64,000 nt of DNA from Acidaminococcaceae bacterium. Its GTDB lineage: Bacteria > Bacillota > Negativicutes > Acidaminococcales > Acidaminococcaceae. The stretch spans positions 1 to 64,000 of the forward strand of contig JAFQZL010000023.1 in NCBI GenBank assembly GCA_017405945.1, given 5' to 3'. The notes under the pieces were generated by a model. The model was not told where the DNA came from, ran no database searches, and worked only from the letters and a program-made list of their open reading frames with translations. Positions within the stretch are counted from its first letter, which is position 1, and each line of letters opens with the position of its first letter. Shown one piece after another: positions 34,735 through 43,406 of the stretch. Both the position numbers and the translations under genes were made by a program.

Positions 34735-34810
34735 AAAATCCCCAAAAAGTCAAGGCGGCAATGCTGAAATGCGTTTCTGTGCCGACCTCGCCTTTTGGGG
34801 ATATTTTTTA
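34735..34810 (-). terminator. Terminator after recX
   Basis: The minus strand reads ATCCCCAAAAGGCGAGG...GCCGCCTTGACTTTTTGGGGATTTTT, a long interrupted stem with a terminal T-run; the plus strand has TTTTTT on the other side. The rest of the 254 bp between recX and rny holds the rny leader. Confidence 0.75.
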
Positions 34811-34849
34811 AGTTATAACTGACTCATTAGCTTACGAATCGTACACGTA

Positions 34850-35365
34850 CTATTCCTGGGACCTTGACATGGCATCTTCTTTCGCCAGAGCCAGACCTGT
34901 GCGGATCATGGAGGGACCGAACCCTCTGGCGGAGAAATACCGCGCCAACGCTGCCACGCCCTTTTCTGTCGTAACGTCATATTTTTTATCGTGCCTGACT
35001 GCAACCTGCCGGTATGCTGCCCGTACACGCTGCATTTCTTCTTCTTCGCTCAGCATGGCCAAAATGACAGGAATATATGCCTCGCCCACCTGCTTTTTCA
35101 AAAGTTCCGCCTGCAGATGCAGCTTTCCGTAGACTTTTCTGCTCCGCCAGGATTCAAAGACACGTCTGGCATAGCGTTCTTCATTAAGCAGGCCGTAATC
35201 TTTCAGCTTTGCCACGGTCTCCCGGATCAGTTCAGAAGAAGAACAGCGCCGCCGCAACTTCTGCACCAGTTCCTTTTCACCGTGTTCCCGGCGATCCAGC
35301 AGACTCAGAGCGTATTCGTAGACTTCGTTACTGGTTGTCAGGGATTTGCTGGCGTTCCGGAACAT
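34850..35365 (-). CDS. recX: Regulatory protein RecX
   Basis: RecX binds RecA filaments and modulates RecA activity. The 171-residue protein has the three-helix repeats of the family: [65 protein letters not shown] and the C-terminal [17 protein letters not shown]. Its ATG, with AAGGAG nine bases upstream, overlaps the 3' end of recA by 38 bp, so both are made from one LexA-controlled transcript. Confidence 0.9.
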   Translation of the reverse strand: MFRNASKSLTTSNEVYEYALSLLDRREHGEKELVQKLRRRCSSSELIRETVAKLKDYGLLNEERYARRVFESWRSRKVYGKLHLQAELLKKQVGEAYIPVILAMLSEEEEMQRVRAAYRQVAVRHDKKYDVTTEKGVAALARYFSARGFGPSMIRTGLALAKEDAMSRSQE

Positions 35366-36401
35366 CTGCCGCTACTCCTTCCAACTCCTTCGGAGCCATC
35401 AGTTTATTAACAGTGAGTTCGCGAATCTTTGCTTCCACTTCTGCCGCCACTTCCGGGTTATCCTGTAAAAATTCCTTGGCTTTTTCCCTACCCTGACCGA
35501 TACGTACGTCCCCGTATGAGAACCAGGCGCCGCTCTTCTGCAGGATATCCAGGTCCACGCCCAGATCCACCAGACAGCCGGTACGGGAAATGCCCTGTCC
35601 GTACATGATGTCGAATTCTGCCTGCTTAAAGGGCGGGGCTACTTTGTTTTTGACTACCTTGATGCGGGTGCGGGAACCGATGACATCGTTGCCGTTCTTG
35701 ATAGCTTCCACCTTCCGCACTTCCATACGGATGGTAGAATAGAATTTCAGCGCACGGCCGCCGGTGGTGGTTTCCGGGTTGCCGAACATAATGCCCACTT
35801 TTTCGCGGATCTGATTGATAAAAATCGTGGCGCATTTTGATTTCGAAATGATACCGGTCAGTTTGCGCAGCGCCTGGCTCATAAGCCGGGCCTGCAGACC
35901 CACATGGCTGTCCCCCATCTCCCCTTCGATTTCTGCCCGGGGTACCAGGGCCGCTACAGAGTCGATGACGATGATATCAATGGCGCCGCTCCGAACCAGC
36001 GCGTCACAGATTTCCAGCGCCTGTTCCCCGTTATCCGGCTGGGAAATCAGCAGGTTATCAACATCCACGCCCAGACGGCGGGCATAATCCGGGTCCAAAG
36101 CATGCTCCGCGTCAATAAAAGCCGCATAGCCGCCCATCTTCTGGGCTTCCGCAATCATATGCAGCGCTACTGTCGTTTTGCCGGAAGATTCCGGCCCGTA
36201 GATTTCCACAACACGTCCCCGGGGGATGCCGCCGACACCTAAAGCAATATCCAGAGACAAAGCCCCGGTAGGAATGGTTTCCACATTCATCTTGGCGCTG
36301 GCTTCGCCCAGACGCATGATGGAGCCTTTGCCGAAATCCTTTTCAATCTGCCGCATGGCGCTGTCCAGCGCCCGTAATTTATCATTAGAAATACCTGCCA
36401 T
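35328..36401 (-). CDS. recA: Recombinase RecA
   Basis: The 357-residue protein has Walker [14 protein letters not shown] (about 67-79), EHALDPDYA, the Walker B segment [19 protein letters not shown], loop 2 [26 protein letters not shown], and the [21 protein letters not shown] segment. The start [15 protein letters not shown] at 36401 has AGGAGG upstream; the frame opens 23 codons earlier inside the promoter and is not used. It is regulated by LexA (see the promoter entry) and overlaps recX. Confidence 0.98.
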   Translation of the reverse strand: MAGISNDKLRALDSAMRQIEKDFGKGSIMRLGEASAKMNVETIPTGALSLDIALGVGGIPRGRVVEIYGPESSGKTTVALHMIAEAQKMGGYAAFIDAEHALDPDYARRLGVDVDNLLISQPDNGEQALEICDALVRSGAIDIIVIDSVAALVPRAEIEGEMGDSHVGLQARLMSQALRKLTGIISKSKCATIFINQIREKVGIMFGNPETTTGGRALKFYSTIRMEVRKVEAIKNGNDVIGSRTRIKVVKNKVAPPFKQAEFDIMYGQGISRTGCLVDLGVDLDILQKSGAWFSYGDVRIGQGREKAKEFLQDNPEVAAEVEAKIRELTVNKLMAPKELEGVAADVPERQQIPDNQ

Positions 36402-36441
36402 AATTAAACCTCCTGCGTTCGTCGAAAACTTTCCTGCACTC

Positions 36442-36470
36442 ATTATACAAACAGAAGTTCGATTTGTCAA
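36442..36470 (-). promoter_or_regulatory. recA promoter with LexA (SOS) box in the spacer
   Basis: Consensus TTGACA (36465-36470) and TATAAT (36442-36447) are separated by 17 bp. The spacer carries CGAACTTCTGTTTG (36448-36461), a close match to the Bacillus-type SOS box CGAAC-N4-GTTCG, directly touching the -10 element. Confidence 0.9.
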
Positions 36471-36565
36471 TACAGAGCTGTAACCTTTTTAGCAGTAATT
36501 TTACAACGCTCTTTGTGAAAGTATGGTATTATATATACAATTCGAAAGGAAATGAGGAACCGCAA

Positions 36566-37600
36566 ATGGAAATGCAGATGGAATTCATACGGAAGCTGCC
36601 GTCGCCCCAGGAACTGATGCAGGATTATCCGCTTGGCTCTGAAGCTTTAGCCGCCAAAACCGCAAGAGATAAAGAAATCAGAGATATTATTTCCGGCAAA
36701 GATGCCCGTTTCATCCTGGTGATCGGCCCCTGCTCCGCAGACAATGAAGACGCGGTGCTGGACTATATTCACCGCCTAGCAGCCGTGCAGGAAAAAGTGA
36801 AAGAAAAACTGATGCTGATTCCCCGGGTTTACACCAACAAGCCCCGGACCATCGGCGTCGGTTATAAAGGTATGCTGCACCAGGCCAACCCGGAAGGAAA
36901 GGAAGACATGCTGGCTGGCATCACCGCCATCCGTAAGATGCATGTACGTGTAGTGCAGGAAACCGGTCTCACCAGCGCGGAAGAAATCCTTTACCCGGAA
37001 AACCACCGCTACCTTTCCGATGTGTTATCCTATGCAGCCATCGGCGCCCGTTCCGTGGAAGACCAGCTGCACCGGATGATTGCCAGCGGCGTGGGCATTC
37101 CCGTAGGTATGAAAAACCCCACCGGCGGCGACATCGGCGTCATGATGAATTCGATTGAAGCGGCCCAGCATGAACAGAGCTTCCTCTTCCACGGCTGGGA
37201 AGTGCGCACGAAAGGCAATCCGCTGGCTCACGCCATTTTGCGTGGTTATGTTGACAAATTTGGCAACAACATGCCCAACTACCATTATGAAGATCTGCAG
37301 GGACTGCTGGACGCCTATCACGAACGGGAGGTCGTTAACCCGGCCGTCATTGTGGACGCTAACCACTCCAATTCCGGGAAAAAATATCTGGAACAAATCC
37401 GCATTTCCAAAGACGTGATGCACAGTCGTCAGGTTTCCCCCGATATCCGGCAGCTGGTCAAAGGCATCATGATTGAAAGCTACCTGGAAGACGGCAACCA
37501 GAAAATCGGCGGTGGCGTGTACGGCCGTTCCATTACCGATCCCTGTCTGGGGTGGGCCAAGAGTGCGCGCCTGATACTGGAACTGGCAGAGATGGTGTAA
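36566..37600 (+). CDS. aroF: 3-deoxy-7-phosphoheptulonate (DAHP) synthase, AroF/AroG type
   Basis: The enzyme joins phosphoenolpyruvate and erythrose 4-phosphate, the first step of aromatic amino acid synthesis. The 344-residue protein matches the class I-alpha family: IGPCSADNEDAV, RVYTNKPRTIGVGYKGML (PEP-binding Arg), GMKNPTGGDIGVMMNSI (active-site Lys), VDANHSNSGKKYLEQ (metal His), MIESYLEDGNQ and RSITDPCLGW. The ATG at 36566 with GAGGAAC is used; the frame opens earlier. It is divergent from recA; a weak promoter (TTTACA-16-TATGGT) lies near 36500-36530. The isozyme type is not certain. Confidence 0.93.
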   Translation: MEMQMEFIRKLPSPQELMQDYPLGSEALAAKTARDKEIRDIISGKDARFILVIGPCSADNEDAVLDYIHRLAAVQEKVKEKLMLIPRVYTNKPRTIGVGYKGMLHQANPEGKEDMLAGITAIRKMHVRVVQETGLTSAEEILYPENHRYLSDVLSYAAIGARSVEDQLHRMIASGVGIPVGMKNPTGGDIGVMMNSIEAAQHEQSFLFHGWEVRTKGNPLAHAILRGYVDKFGNNMPNYHYEDLQGLLDAYHEREVVNPAVIVDANHSNSGKKYLEQIRISKDVMHSRQVSPDIRQLVKGIMIESYLEDGNQKIGGGVYGRSITDPCLGWAKSARLILELAEMV

Positions 37601-37622
37601 AGCTGTAGAAAGTTAAATAGTT

Positions 37623-37674
37623 AAAGCGCGGTCATGTATCCTGTCGGGATATGTAATCGCGCTTTATCTTTTTC
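37623..37674 (+). terminator. Terminator of the DAHP synthase gene
   Basis: AAAGCGCG (37623-37630) pairs with CGCGCTTT (37658-37665), with further pairing inside, followed by ATCTTTTTC. It lies between convergent genes. Confidence 0.8.
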
Positions 37675-37735
37675 TTAAATATTATTTTTCAATAATAGTT
37701 TTCGCAATATCATGCCAGGCTAAAGGAATTTTTTA

Positions 37736-38149
37736 TCAGAAACGATCCAGCAGCCGGTAGCCCTTGCCCCGCAGGAACGTTTCCGTTTCCGGTTCGTCGG
37801 TGCAGAACACCGCAATGGGCGTGCTGTCGCTGCGGTCAAAGGAAATGTACAGATAGCGGATCATCACATTGGCATTCTGCAGATCGGAAAGGATCCGGTT
37901 CAGCGTGCCCGGCTTATCCGAAGCCATGTCAATGGCAAGGACTTTGTCCAGGCGGCACTGGTAACCGGCTTTTTCCAAGGCAGACTTTGCCTCTTCCGAT
38001 TTGTCAACGATCAGCCGGACAATGCCGAACTCCGCGCTGTCCGTCGCCAGCATCGTATAAATATTAACTTCTGACTGAGCCAGCACGCCTGTTATTTTAC
38101 TTAACGCACCTTTCGTATTGGCCGCAAACAATGAAATCTGATTCAGCAT
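37736..38149 (-). CDS. Tandem ACT-domain protein
   Basis: The 137-residue protein consists of two ACT domains, small amino-acid-binding modules. The first covers ISLFAANTKGALSKITGVLAQSEVNIYTM (about 4-32), the second VLAIDMASDKPGTLNRILSDLQNANVMIRYLY (about 71-102). No catalytic domain is attached. Such stand-alone ACT pairs usually sense amino acids and regulate enzymes; the nearby DAHP synthase gene is convergent, so a functional link is only a guess. ATG at 38149 has GAGGGG upstream. It follows hslO closely. Confidence 0.85.
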   Translation of the reverse strand: MLNQISLFAANTKGALSKITGVLAQSEVNIYTMLATDSAEFGIVRLIVDKSEEAKSALEKAGYQCRLDKVLAIDMASDKPGTLNRILSDLQNANVMIRYLYISFDRSDSTPIAVFCTDEPETETFLRGKGYRLLDRF

Positions 38150-38165
38150 GGTAAGTCCCCTCTTT

Positions 38166-39098
38166 CTATTTTTTAGCCTTTTGCACAAGCTGTTTTATCT
38201 CTTCCCGGGAGAATTCATATCTTGCATTGCAGTACGGACAGGTAATTTCCGTTTTCTCATCCTCCGCCAGCTGGTTCAGCTCTTTTTTCGGCAGGGTCTG
38301 CAGGACGCCTTCTACCCGTTCACGGCTGCAGCGGCAGCCGAAGTGCAGCGGGTAGCTGTCCAGGATTTCCACTTTCATATCTTTTCCCAGCATCTGAATG
38401 ATCCGCTCCGGCGTGAAGCCCATGTCGATGAGACTTGAAACATAAGGAGTATTCCGCACATTTTTATCCAGCTGCTCCAGGGTTTCCTCGCTGCAGTTAG
38501 GCAATGCCTGGATGAACCAGCCCCCTGCCGCCTGCACGTCGCCTTTTTCGTCCACCAGCACGCCCAAACCCACAGAAGACGGTGTCTGTTCGGAAGTGTA
38601 AAGATATCTTGTAAGATCGTCGGCAATCTCGCCGTCCACCAGTTCCGCCGTTCCGGTAAAAGGTTTCGCGCCGGCTGTGTAACGGGTCACGGAAATGGTG
38701 CCGCTGCCAACCGCTCCGCCAACATCCAGATGACCGTTTTTCGGTGGCAGGTACACATCCGGGTTGCCCACATAACCCCGGGCAATGCCTCCCTGGGCTT
38801 CTCCCGTAATGCCCTGGACCGGTCCGTCGCCGGTAACTTTGATGCCAACGCCTTCCTCGTTTTTCATGGTGGCAGCCAGCAGCAGTGCTCCGGTAACGGT
38901 ACGTCCCAGGGCGGCGGTAGCCAGGTGGGACAGATTATGGCGCAGGGACAGCTTGCGCACCAGACGTGTGGTCCGGGCGACATAAATGCGCGCGTCCCCC
39001 ACAGTGGCACGGGTTAAAATGTCCGCTTCACTGGTAAACTTTGCTTTGGCAGCCTTATCTTCGGTTTTATCAACAGTATTCGTTTTGATTTCTTCCAT
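38166..39098 (-). CDS. hslO: Redox-regulated chaperone Hsp33
   Basis: Hsp33 is a holdase activated by oxidation of a zinc centre. The 310-residue protein contains ARIYVARTTRLV, LSHLATAALGRTVTGALLLAATMK, TVSGDGP-like GIKVTGDGPVQGITGEAQ, and the zinc-binding cysteines FGCRCSRERVEGVL and ITCPYCNARYEFS at the C terminus. The N terminus is extended by about 20 charged residues relative to many homologues. AAGGGG precedes the ATG. It is 23 bp downstream of ribH and likely reads on from the rib operon. Confidence 0.94.
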   Translation of the reverse strand: MEEIKTNTVDKTEDKAAKAKFTSEADILTRATVGDARIYVARTTRLVRKLSLRHNLSHLATAALGRTVTGALLLAATMKNEEGVGIKVTGDGPVQGITGEAQGGIARGYVGNPDVYLPPKNGHLDVGGAVGSGTISVTRYTAGAKPFTGTAELVDGEIADDLTRYLYTSEQTPSSVGLGVLVDEKGDVQAAGGWFIQALPNCSEETLEQLDKNVRNTPYVSSLIDMGFTPERIIQMLGKDMKVEILDSYPLHFGCRCSRERVEGVLQTLPKKELNQLAEDEKTEITCPYCNARYEFSREEIKQLVQKAKK

Positions 39099-39121
39099 GG
39101 TACCCCTTATCGCAAATCTTT

Positions 39122-39583
39122 TTATAATTTTTTGAACAGGTTGGCCATTTCGATAGCGCTCATGGCTGCGTCATAGCCCTTGTTCCCTGCTTTGGTTCCG
39201 GCACGCTCCACGGCCTGCTGGATGGTCTCCGTGGTAAGGATGCCAAAAGCCACCGGCACGCCGGTCTTCATGGACGCCTGGGCAACACCCTTGGCCGCTT
39301 CTGCGCAGACGTAATCAAAATGCGGAGTGGAGCCACGGATAACGGCTCCCAACGCAATTACTGCGTCAAACTTCCCGCTTTCCGCCAGCTTCTGCGCAAC
39401 CAAAGGAATCTCATAAGCCCCGGGCACCCAGACCAGAACTACCTCATCGGTGTTTCCGCCCGTGCGGTGGATGGCGTCTTCCGCTCCGCCCAACAGCTTG
39501 CTGGTAATAAATTCATTAAACCGGGAAACTACGATTGCCAGCTTCAATCCTTTTGCCGATAACATGCCTTCCAATGTTTTCAT
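39122..39583 (-). CDS. ribH: 6,7-dimethyl-8-ribityllumazine synthase
   Basis: RibH condenses the dihydroxybutanone phosphate and the pyrimidine to lumazine. The 153-residue protein has the family landmarks [18 protein letters not shown] (about 17-34), [13 protein letters not shown] (about 52-64), [23 protein letters not shown] (about 77-99) and [24 protein letters not shown] precedes the ATG. It is the last rib gene of the FMN-controlled operon, separated from ribBA by 236 bp that contain repeat copy B. Confidence 0.96.
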   Translation of the reverse strand: MKTLEGMLSAKGLKLAIVVSRFNEFITSKLLGGAEDAIHRTGGNTDEVVLVWVPGAYEIPLVAQKLAESGKFDAVIALGAVIRGSTPHFDYVCAEAAKGVAQASMKTGVPVAFGILTTETIQQAVERAGTKAGNKGYDAAMSAIEMANLFKKL

Positions 39584-39662
39584 TTTCAGTCCTCCTCGTA
39601 TAGTTCATTCTCAGTATATTTAAAAAATCTATAATAAGTTCAATTAAGCTGATAGGGAAATG

Positions 39663-39808
39663 CATGAGCAAAACATCGGGGACGATTGTGTTATTCCACA
39701 AGATGAAGTACGGCGTCGTGGCGAGACTGTCCGAGAGGCGCAGCCTCGAGTTTCGAAGCCACAGGCGTATAAATCCGTGGAATAGCAATCGTATACAGTT
39801 TTGCGATG
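39663..39808. repeat. Structured inverted-repeat element, copy B (long form)
   Basis: About 146 bp, between ribBA and ribH inside the rib operon. Ends: CATGAGCAAAAC and, on the opposite strand, CATCGCAAAAC. Nested pairs include ACGATTG/CAATCGT and TATTCCAC/GTGGAATA, then GTGGC/GCCAC and GAGGC-TGC-GCCTC in the middle. Copy A shares both ends (in opposite orientation on the plus strand) and keeps the TTCCA/TGGAA pairing with changed bases. It would form a long hairpin in the operon mRNA. No ORF of its own is credible. Confidence 0.75.
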
Positions 39809-39819
39809 TTTTTCCATGC

Positions 39820-41061
39820 TTATTCTTTATGACTGCCGCAATGACACCCCAGATGCAGATCCGACAGCTCATGCCCCATTTTATTTTCCTTGGTTTCCAG
39901 ATAAAACTCATTGTACTGATTGGGTGCAATTTCAATGGGCACTCGTCCGGTGACCGTGATGCCGTAACCGGATAAGCCGGCCCGTTTTGCCGGATTGTTG
40001 GTGATCAGCCGCACACTGGTGAGACCCAAATCTGATAAAATCTGGGCGCCCATGCCGTAGTCCCGCAAGTCCGGGGCAAAGCCCAGCCGCACATTGGCCT
40101 CCACGGTATCCAGTCCCTGCTCCTGCAGTGCGTAAGCCCGTATCTTATTGGCCAGCCCGATGCCCCGGCCTTCCTGTCGCATATAGACCACGACGCCGCA
40201 GCCTTCTTTTTCAATCATGCGCAGGGCGGAAGCCAGCTGGTCGCCGCAGTCACAGCGCAAACTTCCGAAGGCGTCTCCGGTGAGACATTCCGAATGGACC
40301 CGCACCATCACGTCTTTCTTCCCTGCAACCTCTCCCTTGACCAGGGCGATGTGGCATAAGTCGTCCAAATCGTTTTCATAGGCGATAATTTTAAAGGTAC
40401 CGAATTTGGAAGGCAGCTTTGCCTCCGCCACCCGGTGCACCATCTTTTCATGCTGCTTGCGGTACGCCACCAGCGAGGCCACCGTTATAAACACCAGATT
40501 GTGTTTCTTCGCGAACTCAATCAGCTGCGGTGTACGCATCATATGGCCGTCTTCATCCATAATTTCGCAACAGATGCCTACCGGTGTCAGGCCCGCCAGC
40601 CGGCACAGGTCCGTGGTGGTTTCCGTGTGCCCGGTCCGCACCAGCACCCCGCCTTTCCGGCTGCGCAGCGGGAACACATGGCCTGGCCGCCGGAAATCCA
40701 TTGCCTGGGCGCCGGGTTCCGTTACCTTTTTCATAGTGTAAGCCCGCTCATAAGCCGAAATGCCCGTCGTGGTATCCACGTGATCGATGGAAACGGAAAA
40801 GGCCGTTTCGTGATTGTCCGTATTGTGGGAAACCATAGCACTGAACTGTAATTTGTCCATGATTTCGGCATCGGCCGGCATACAGATAAGGCCCCGGGCT
40901 TCCTTCGCCATAAAATTGATGGACTCCCCGGTACAGAACTGGGCCGCCATGATCAGGTCGCCTTCGTTTTCCCGGTCCTCGTCATCGGTCACCAGCACCA
41001 TCTTCCCCGCTTTGATGGCAGCGATGGCTTCTTCAATCGTGTTGAACGTAAAGTCTTTCAT
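39820..41061 (-). CDS. ribBA: Bifunctional 3,4-dihydroxy-2-butanone-4-phosphate synthase / GTP cyclohydrolase II
   Basis: The N-terminal RibB domain (about 1-205) has [44 protein letters not shown] and EIMDEDGHM. The C-terminal RibA domain has the zinc site [37 protein letters not shown] and [18 protein letters not shown]. Together they supply both branches to RibH. The protein ends with a short [10 protein letters not shown] tail. ATG at 41061 with GGAG six bases upstream is preferred to the GTG at 41073. The stop codon lies eleven bases from the end of repeat copy B. Confidence 0.96.
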   Translation of the reverse strand: MKDFTFNTIEEAIAAIKAGKMVLVTDDEDRENEGDLIMAAQFCTGESINFMAKEARGLICMPADAEIMDKLQFSAMVSHNTDNHETAFSVSIDHVDTTTGISAYERAYTMKKVTEPGAQAMDFRRPGHVFPLRSRKGGVLVRTGHTETTTDLCRLAGLTPVGICCEIMDEDGHMMRTPQLIEFAKKHNLVFITVASLVAYRKQHEKMVHRVAEAKLPSKFGTFKIIAYENDLDDLCHIALVKGEVAGKKDVMVRVHSECLTGDAFGSLRCDCGDQLASALRMIEKEGCGVVVYMRQEGRGIGLANKIRAYALQEQGLDTVEANVRLGFAPDLRDYGMGAQILSDLGLTSVRLITNNPAKRAGLSGYGITVTGRVPIEIAPNQYNEFYLETKENKMGHELSDLHLGCHCGSHKE

Positions 41062-41160
41062 CTTTTTCTCCACTCCGCCTTTAATGGAAAAACCTAACTG
41101 ATCTTACTGATACTTTTCTTACTAATTCCGTAAAAGAAGCGCTGTTTAATCAACGTTTCC

Positions 41161-41853
41161 TTAAAAACCATGCCGGAGCAAAAACGCTTCCGTTAATTCC
41201 GGTTCTGAATTGTTATTCTCAGCAGCTCCCGGCTTATGCCGGCCCGCAAAACCGCTCCCCTTTTTATCCATCCCCAGCATTTTCTCTACATACCGGGCCA
41301 GGATATCTGTTTCCAGATTGACGGCATCGCCTGCGCTTTTATAACCCAGCGTGGTCATCTTTGCCGTATGGGGAATCAGGGAAACCCCAAAACCGGAATC
41401 ATCGGCTTCCGTCACCGTCAGGCTAATGCCGTCCACGGCGATGGAACCTTTTTCTACTATATAACGAAGCAGTTCCCCGGGCGCCTGGATCCGGTACACC
41501 CGTGCATTGCCTTCCGAAATAATTTGCTGAATCGTTCCCACACCTTCCACGTGTCCCTGCACGATATGCCCGTCCAGACCGTCCGTGGGCCGCAGCGCTT
41601 TTTCCAGATTCACCCTGTCCCCCGGCTGCAGCAGATGCAGGGTGGTCCTGCGCACGGTTTCCGGCATCACGTCCGCCGTAAAGGTATCGCCCCGAAGATG
41701 CACTACCGTTAAACAGACACCATTCACGGCAATACTGTCCCCGATTTTTACACCGGACAGTAACTGGGGAGCGCGAACCGTCAGCCGGCAGCTTGTACTT
41801 CCTTCCGCCAGTCGTTCCACCGTGCCAAGGGAAGCTATTAAACCCGTAAACAT
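41161..41853 (-). CDS. ribE: Riboflavin synthase, alpha subunit
   Basis: The enzyme dismutates two lumazines to riboflavin. The 230-residue protein shows the duplicated lumazine-binding fold: MFTGLIASLGTVERL, IGDSIAVNGVCLTVV, LRPTDGLDGHIVQGHVEGVG in the first half and KGSIAVDGISLTVTEAD, NLETDILARYVEKML in the second. A C-terminal extension of about 30 residues after the second barrel (GSGFAGRHKPGAAENNNSEPE) is unusual and looks disordered. GAGAGGA precedes the ATG. It follows ribD after 139 bp in which no feature was seen. Confidence 0.95.
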   Translation of the reverse strand: MFTGLIASLGTVERLAEGSTSCRLTVRAPQLLSGVKIGDSIAVNGVCLTVVHLRGDTFTADVMPETVRRTTLHLLQPGDRVNLEKALRPTDGLDGHIVQGHVEGVGTIQQIISEGNARVYRIQAPGELLRYIVEKGSIAVDGISLTVTEADDSGFGVSLIPHTAKMTTLGYKSAGDAVNLETDILARYVEKMLGMDKKGSGFAGRHKPGAAENNNSEPELTEAFLLRHGF

Positions 41854-41992
41854 GATACATCCTCTCTTTAACAGTCTTAAAGCGTTTTTATATAACTGCG
41901 TTTTCGTAAGTAAAAACCCATTCCTTGCTCATGCAGACAAACAATGCCATACGGTTTATCAGCCAGACAAAGGAGAGCCTCTTCGTTTCTTT

Positions 41993-43090
41993 TTAAAACG
42001 TTACTCTGCCGGTGATCAGCCAGTCTTTCCCCAGGGTCAGCAGTTCCGGTTCCACAACCGTTGCGCATTGGGACATTCGCTCAATGCCCCTGCCTCCAAC
42101 GGAAGGCAGTGCATGGGTTCCTCCCACCAGTTTCGGCGCAATAAAGGCGTAGACCCTGTCGGCAATCTGACTGTCCAAAAACGAGCCCAGCACTTCGCTG
42201 CCGCCTTCCACCAAAACAGATGTAATCTCATGCTCATATAAGGACTGCAGCAAAGCAGAAACGGAAATTTTGCCATTCTCACAGGGAAGAGTTACCACTT
42301 CCACGTTATGCAGACGCCGCAGTGTATCGCACGTATCTGTATCCGCTTCCGGAGCGGTAACCACTACCGTCTTCGCATCCCCCTGCAGCACCTTTGCCGT
42401 CAGTGGAATCCTGGCCCTGCTGTCCAACACGATGCGGATGGGATTTTTCCCCTCCACCAGCCTTGTGGTCAGTTCCGGATCATCATCCAGTACCGTACCA
42501 ATGCCTACCAGGATCGCGTCATGGATCTTACGCAGGTAATGACTGTACGTATGCGCCTCCTGTCCCGTCACGAAACGGGAATCCCTGGCAGTAGTAGCCA
42601 GTTTGCCGTCCAGCGTCTCCGCAAATTTCAGACTGACAAAGGGACGGTTTTGGGTAACCCACAGTAAAAAGTGTTCATTCAGACGCCTTGCTTCTTTTTC
42701 GCAGACGCCTGTAATAACCTCTACGCCAGCTTCCCGCAAACGGCGAAATCCGTTGCCCGCCACTTTGGGATTGGGGTCTTCCATGGCCGCCACCACCCGT
42801 TTGATGCCCGCTTTGATCAGTGCTTCGCAGCAGGGGCCGGTCCGTCCCCAGTGGGAACAGGGTTCCAGCGTAACAAACGCGGTGTAGCCCTGCCGTTGCT
42901 TCGCCTTCATGTCCGCGATGGCGTTCACTTCCGCATGGGGCGTCCCCGCCTTACGGTGCCAGCCTTCGCCGACTATTTTTCCATCTGCGTCGGCAATCAC
43001 ACAGCCCACCATGGGATTGGGACTGGTACAGCCTTCTGCCCGTCGGGCAAGTTCCAACGCCCTGCGCATATACATTTCATAGTCAGACAT
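41993..43090 (-). CDS. ribD: Bifunctional pyrimidine deaminase / reductase of riboflavin synthesis
   Basis: RibD carries out the second and third steps after GTP ring opening. The N-terminal deaminase has the zinc motif HAEVNAI and PCSHWGRTGPCCEALI, and TSPNPMVGCVI; the C-terminal reductase has LKFAETLDGKLATTARDSRFVTG, DAILVGIGTVLDDDPELTTR and VEGGSEVLGSFLDSQIAD. The start MSDYEMYMRRALELA at 43090 has GGAGAG upstream; this start lies directly after the riboswitch terminator. The protein is 365 residues, normal for the family. First gene of the operon. Confidence 0.96.
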   Translation of the reverse strand: MSDYEMYMRRALELARRAEGCTSPNPMVGCVIADADGKIVGEGWHRKAGTPHAEVNAIADMKAKQRQGYTAFVTLEPCSHWGRTGPCCEALIKAGIKRVVAAMEDPNPKVAGNGFRRLREAGVEVITGVCEKEARRLNEHFLLWVTQNRPFVSLKFAETLDGKLATTARDSRFVTGQEAHTYSHYLRKIHDAILVGIGTVLDDDPELTTRLVEGKNPIRIVLDSRARIPLTAKVLQGDAKTVVVTAPEADTDTCDTLRRLHNVEVVTLPCENGKISVSALLQSLYEHEITSVLVEGGSEVLGSFLDSQIADRVYAFIAPKLVGGTHALPSVGGRGIERMSQCATVVEPELLTLGKDWLITGRVTF

Positions 43091-43103
43091 AGGCAACTCT
43101 CCA

Positions 43104-43145
43104 AAATAAAAAACCACAGGAAACGTCAGGAGGCATTTCCTATGG
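43104..43145 (-). terminator. Intrinsic terminator of the FMN riboswitch
   Basis: On the minus strand CCATAGGAAA pairs with TTTCCTGTGG around TGCCTCCTGACG, followed by TTTTTTATTTT, immediately before the ribD ribosome site. Confidence 0.88.
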
Positions 43146-43165
43146 CAAGACAAATCGTTCCTACA

Positions 43166-43314
43166 TGTCTTTTCTCATCCAGACTATACTGTCGGTTCCG
43201 GAATCACACCGGATCGTGCGTCGGCGCACCAGGCGCTGTCGGCTCGCGGACTGTACCGCCGGTTGGGAATTATGCACCGGATTTTCCGGACACACTCACC
43301 CTGCCCCAAAGACT
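43166..43314 (-). ncRNA. FMN riboswitch (RFN element)
   Basis: All conserved blocks are present on the minus strand in order: CTTTGGGGCAGGGTG, AATTCCCAACCGGCGGTA, GTCCGCGAGCC, GGTGTGATTCCGGAACCGACAGTATAGTCTGGATGAGAAAAGA. P1 forms between GTCTTT and AAAGAC at the two ends. With FMN bound, the downstream terminator should form and stop ribD-ribE-ribBA-ribH transcription. Together with its terminator and promoter it fills the 316 bp between ribD and rpe. Confidence 0.96.
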
Positions 43315-43327
43315 GTTTTCGCTATAT

Positions 43328-43356
43328 AGTTTAATATGAAATCACGCGTCTGTCAA
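43328..43356 (-). promoter_or_regulatory. Promoter of the rib operon
   Basis: TTGACA (43351-43356) and TAAACT (43328-43333) with a 17-bp spacer on the minus strand, about 15-20 bp before the riboswitch. Confidence 0.75.
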
Positions 43357-43406
43357 TCGGACAAGCCTGCATTTAAGGAAACGCTGAATAATTCCTTTGC
43401 AGGCGC

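Noticed and set aside
39516..39935. Minus-strand frame of 139 codons across repeat copy B
   Set aside because: It overlaps the ends of both ribBA and ribH out of frame and mostly translates the hairpin element.
41585..42241. Open frame of 218 codons on the plus strand
   Set aside because: Antisense to ribE and ribD, with no ribosome site and no recognisable domain.
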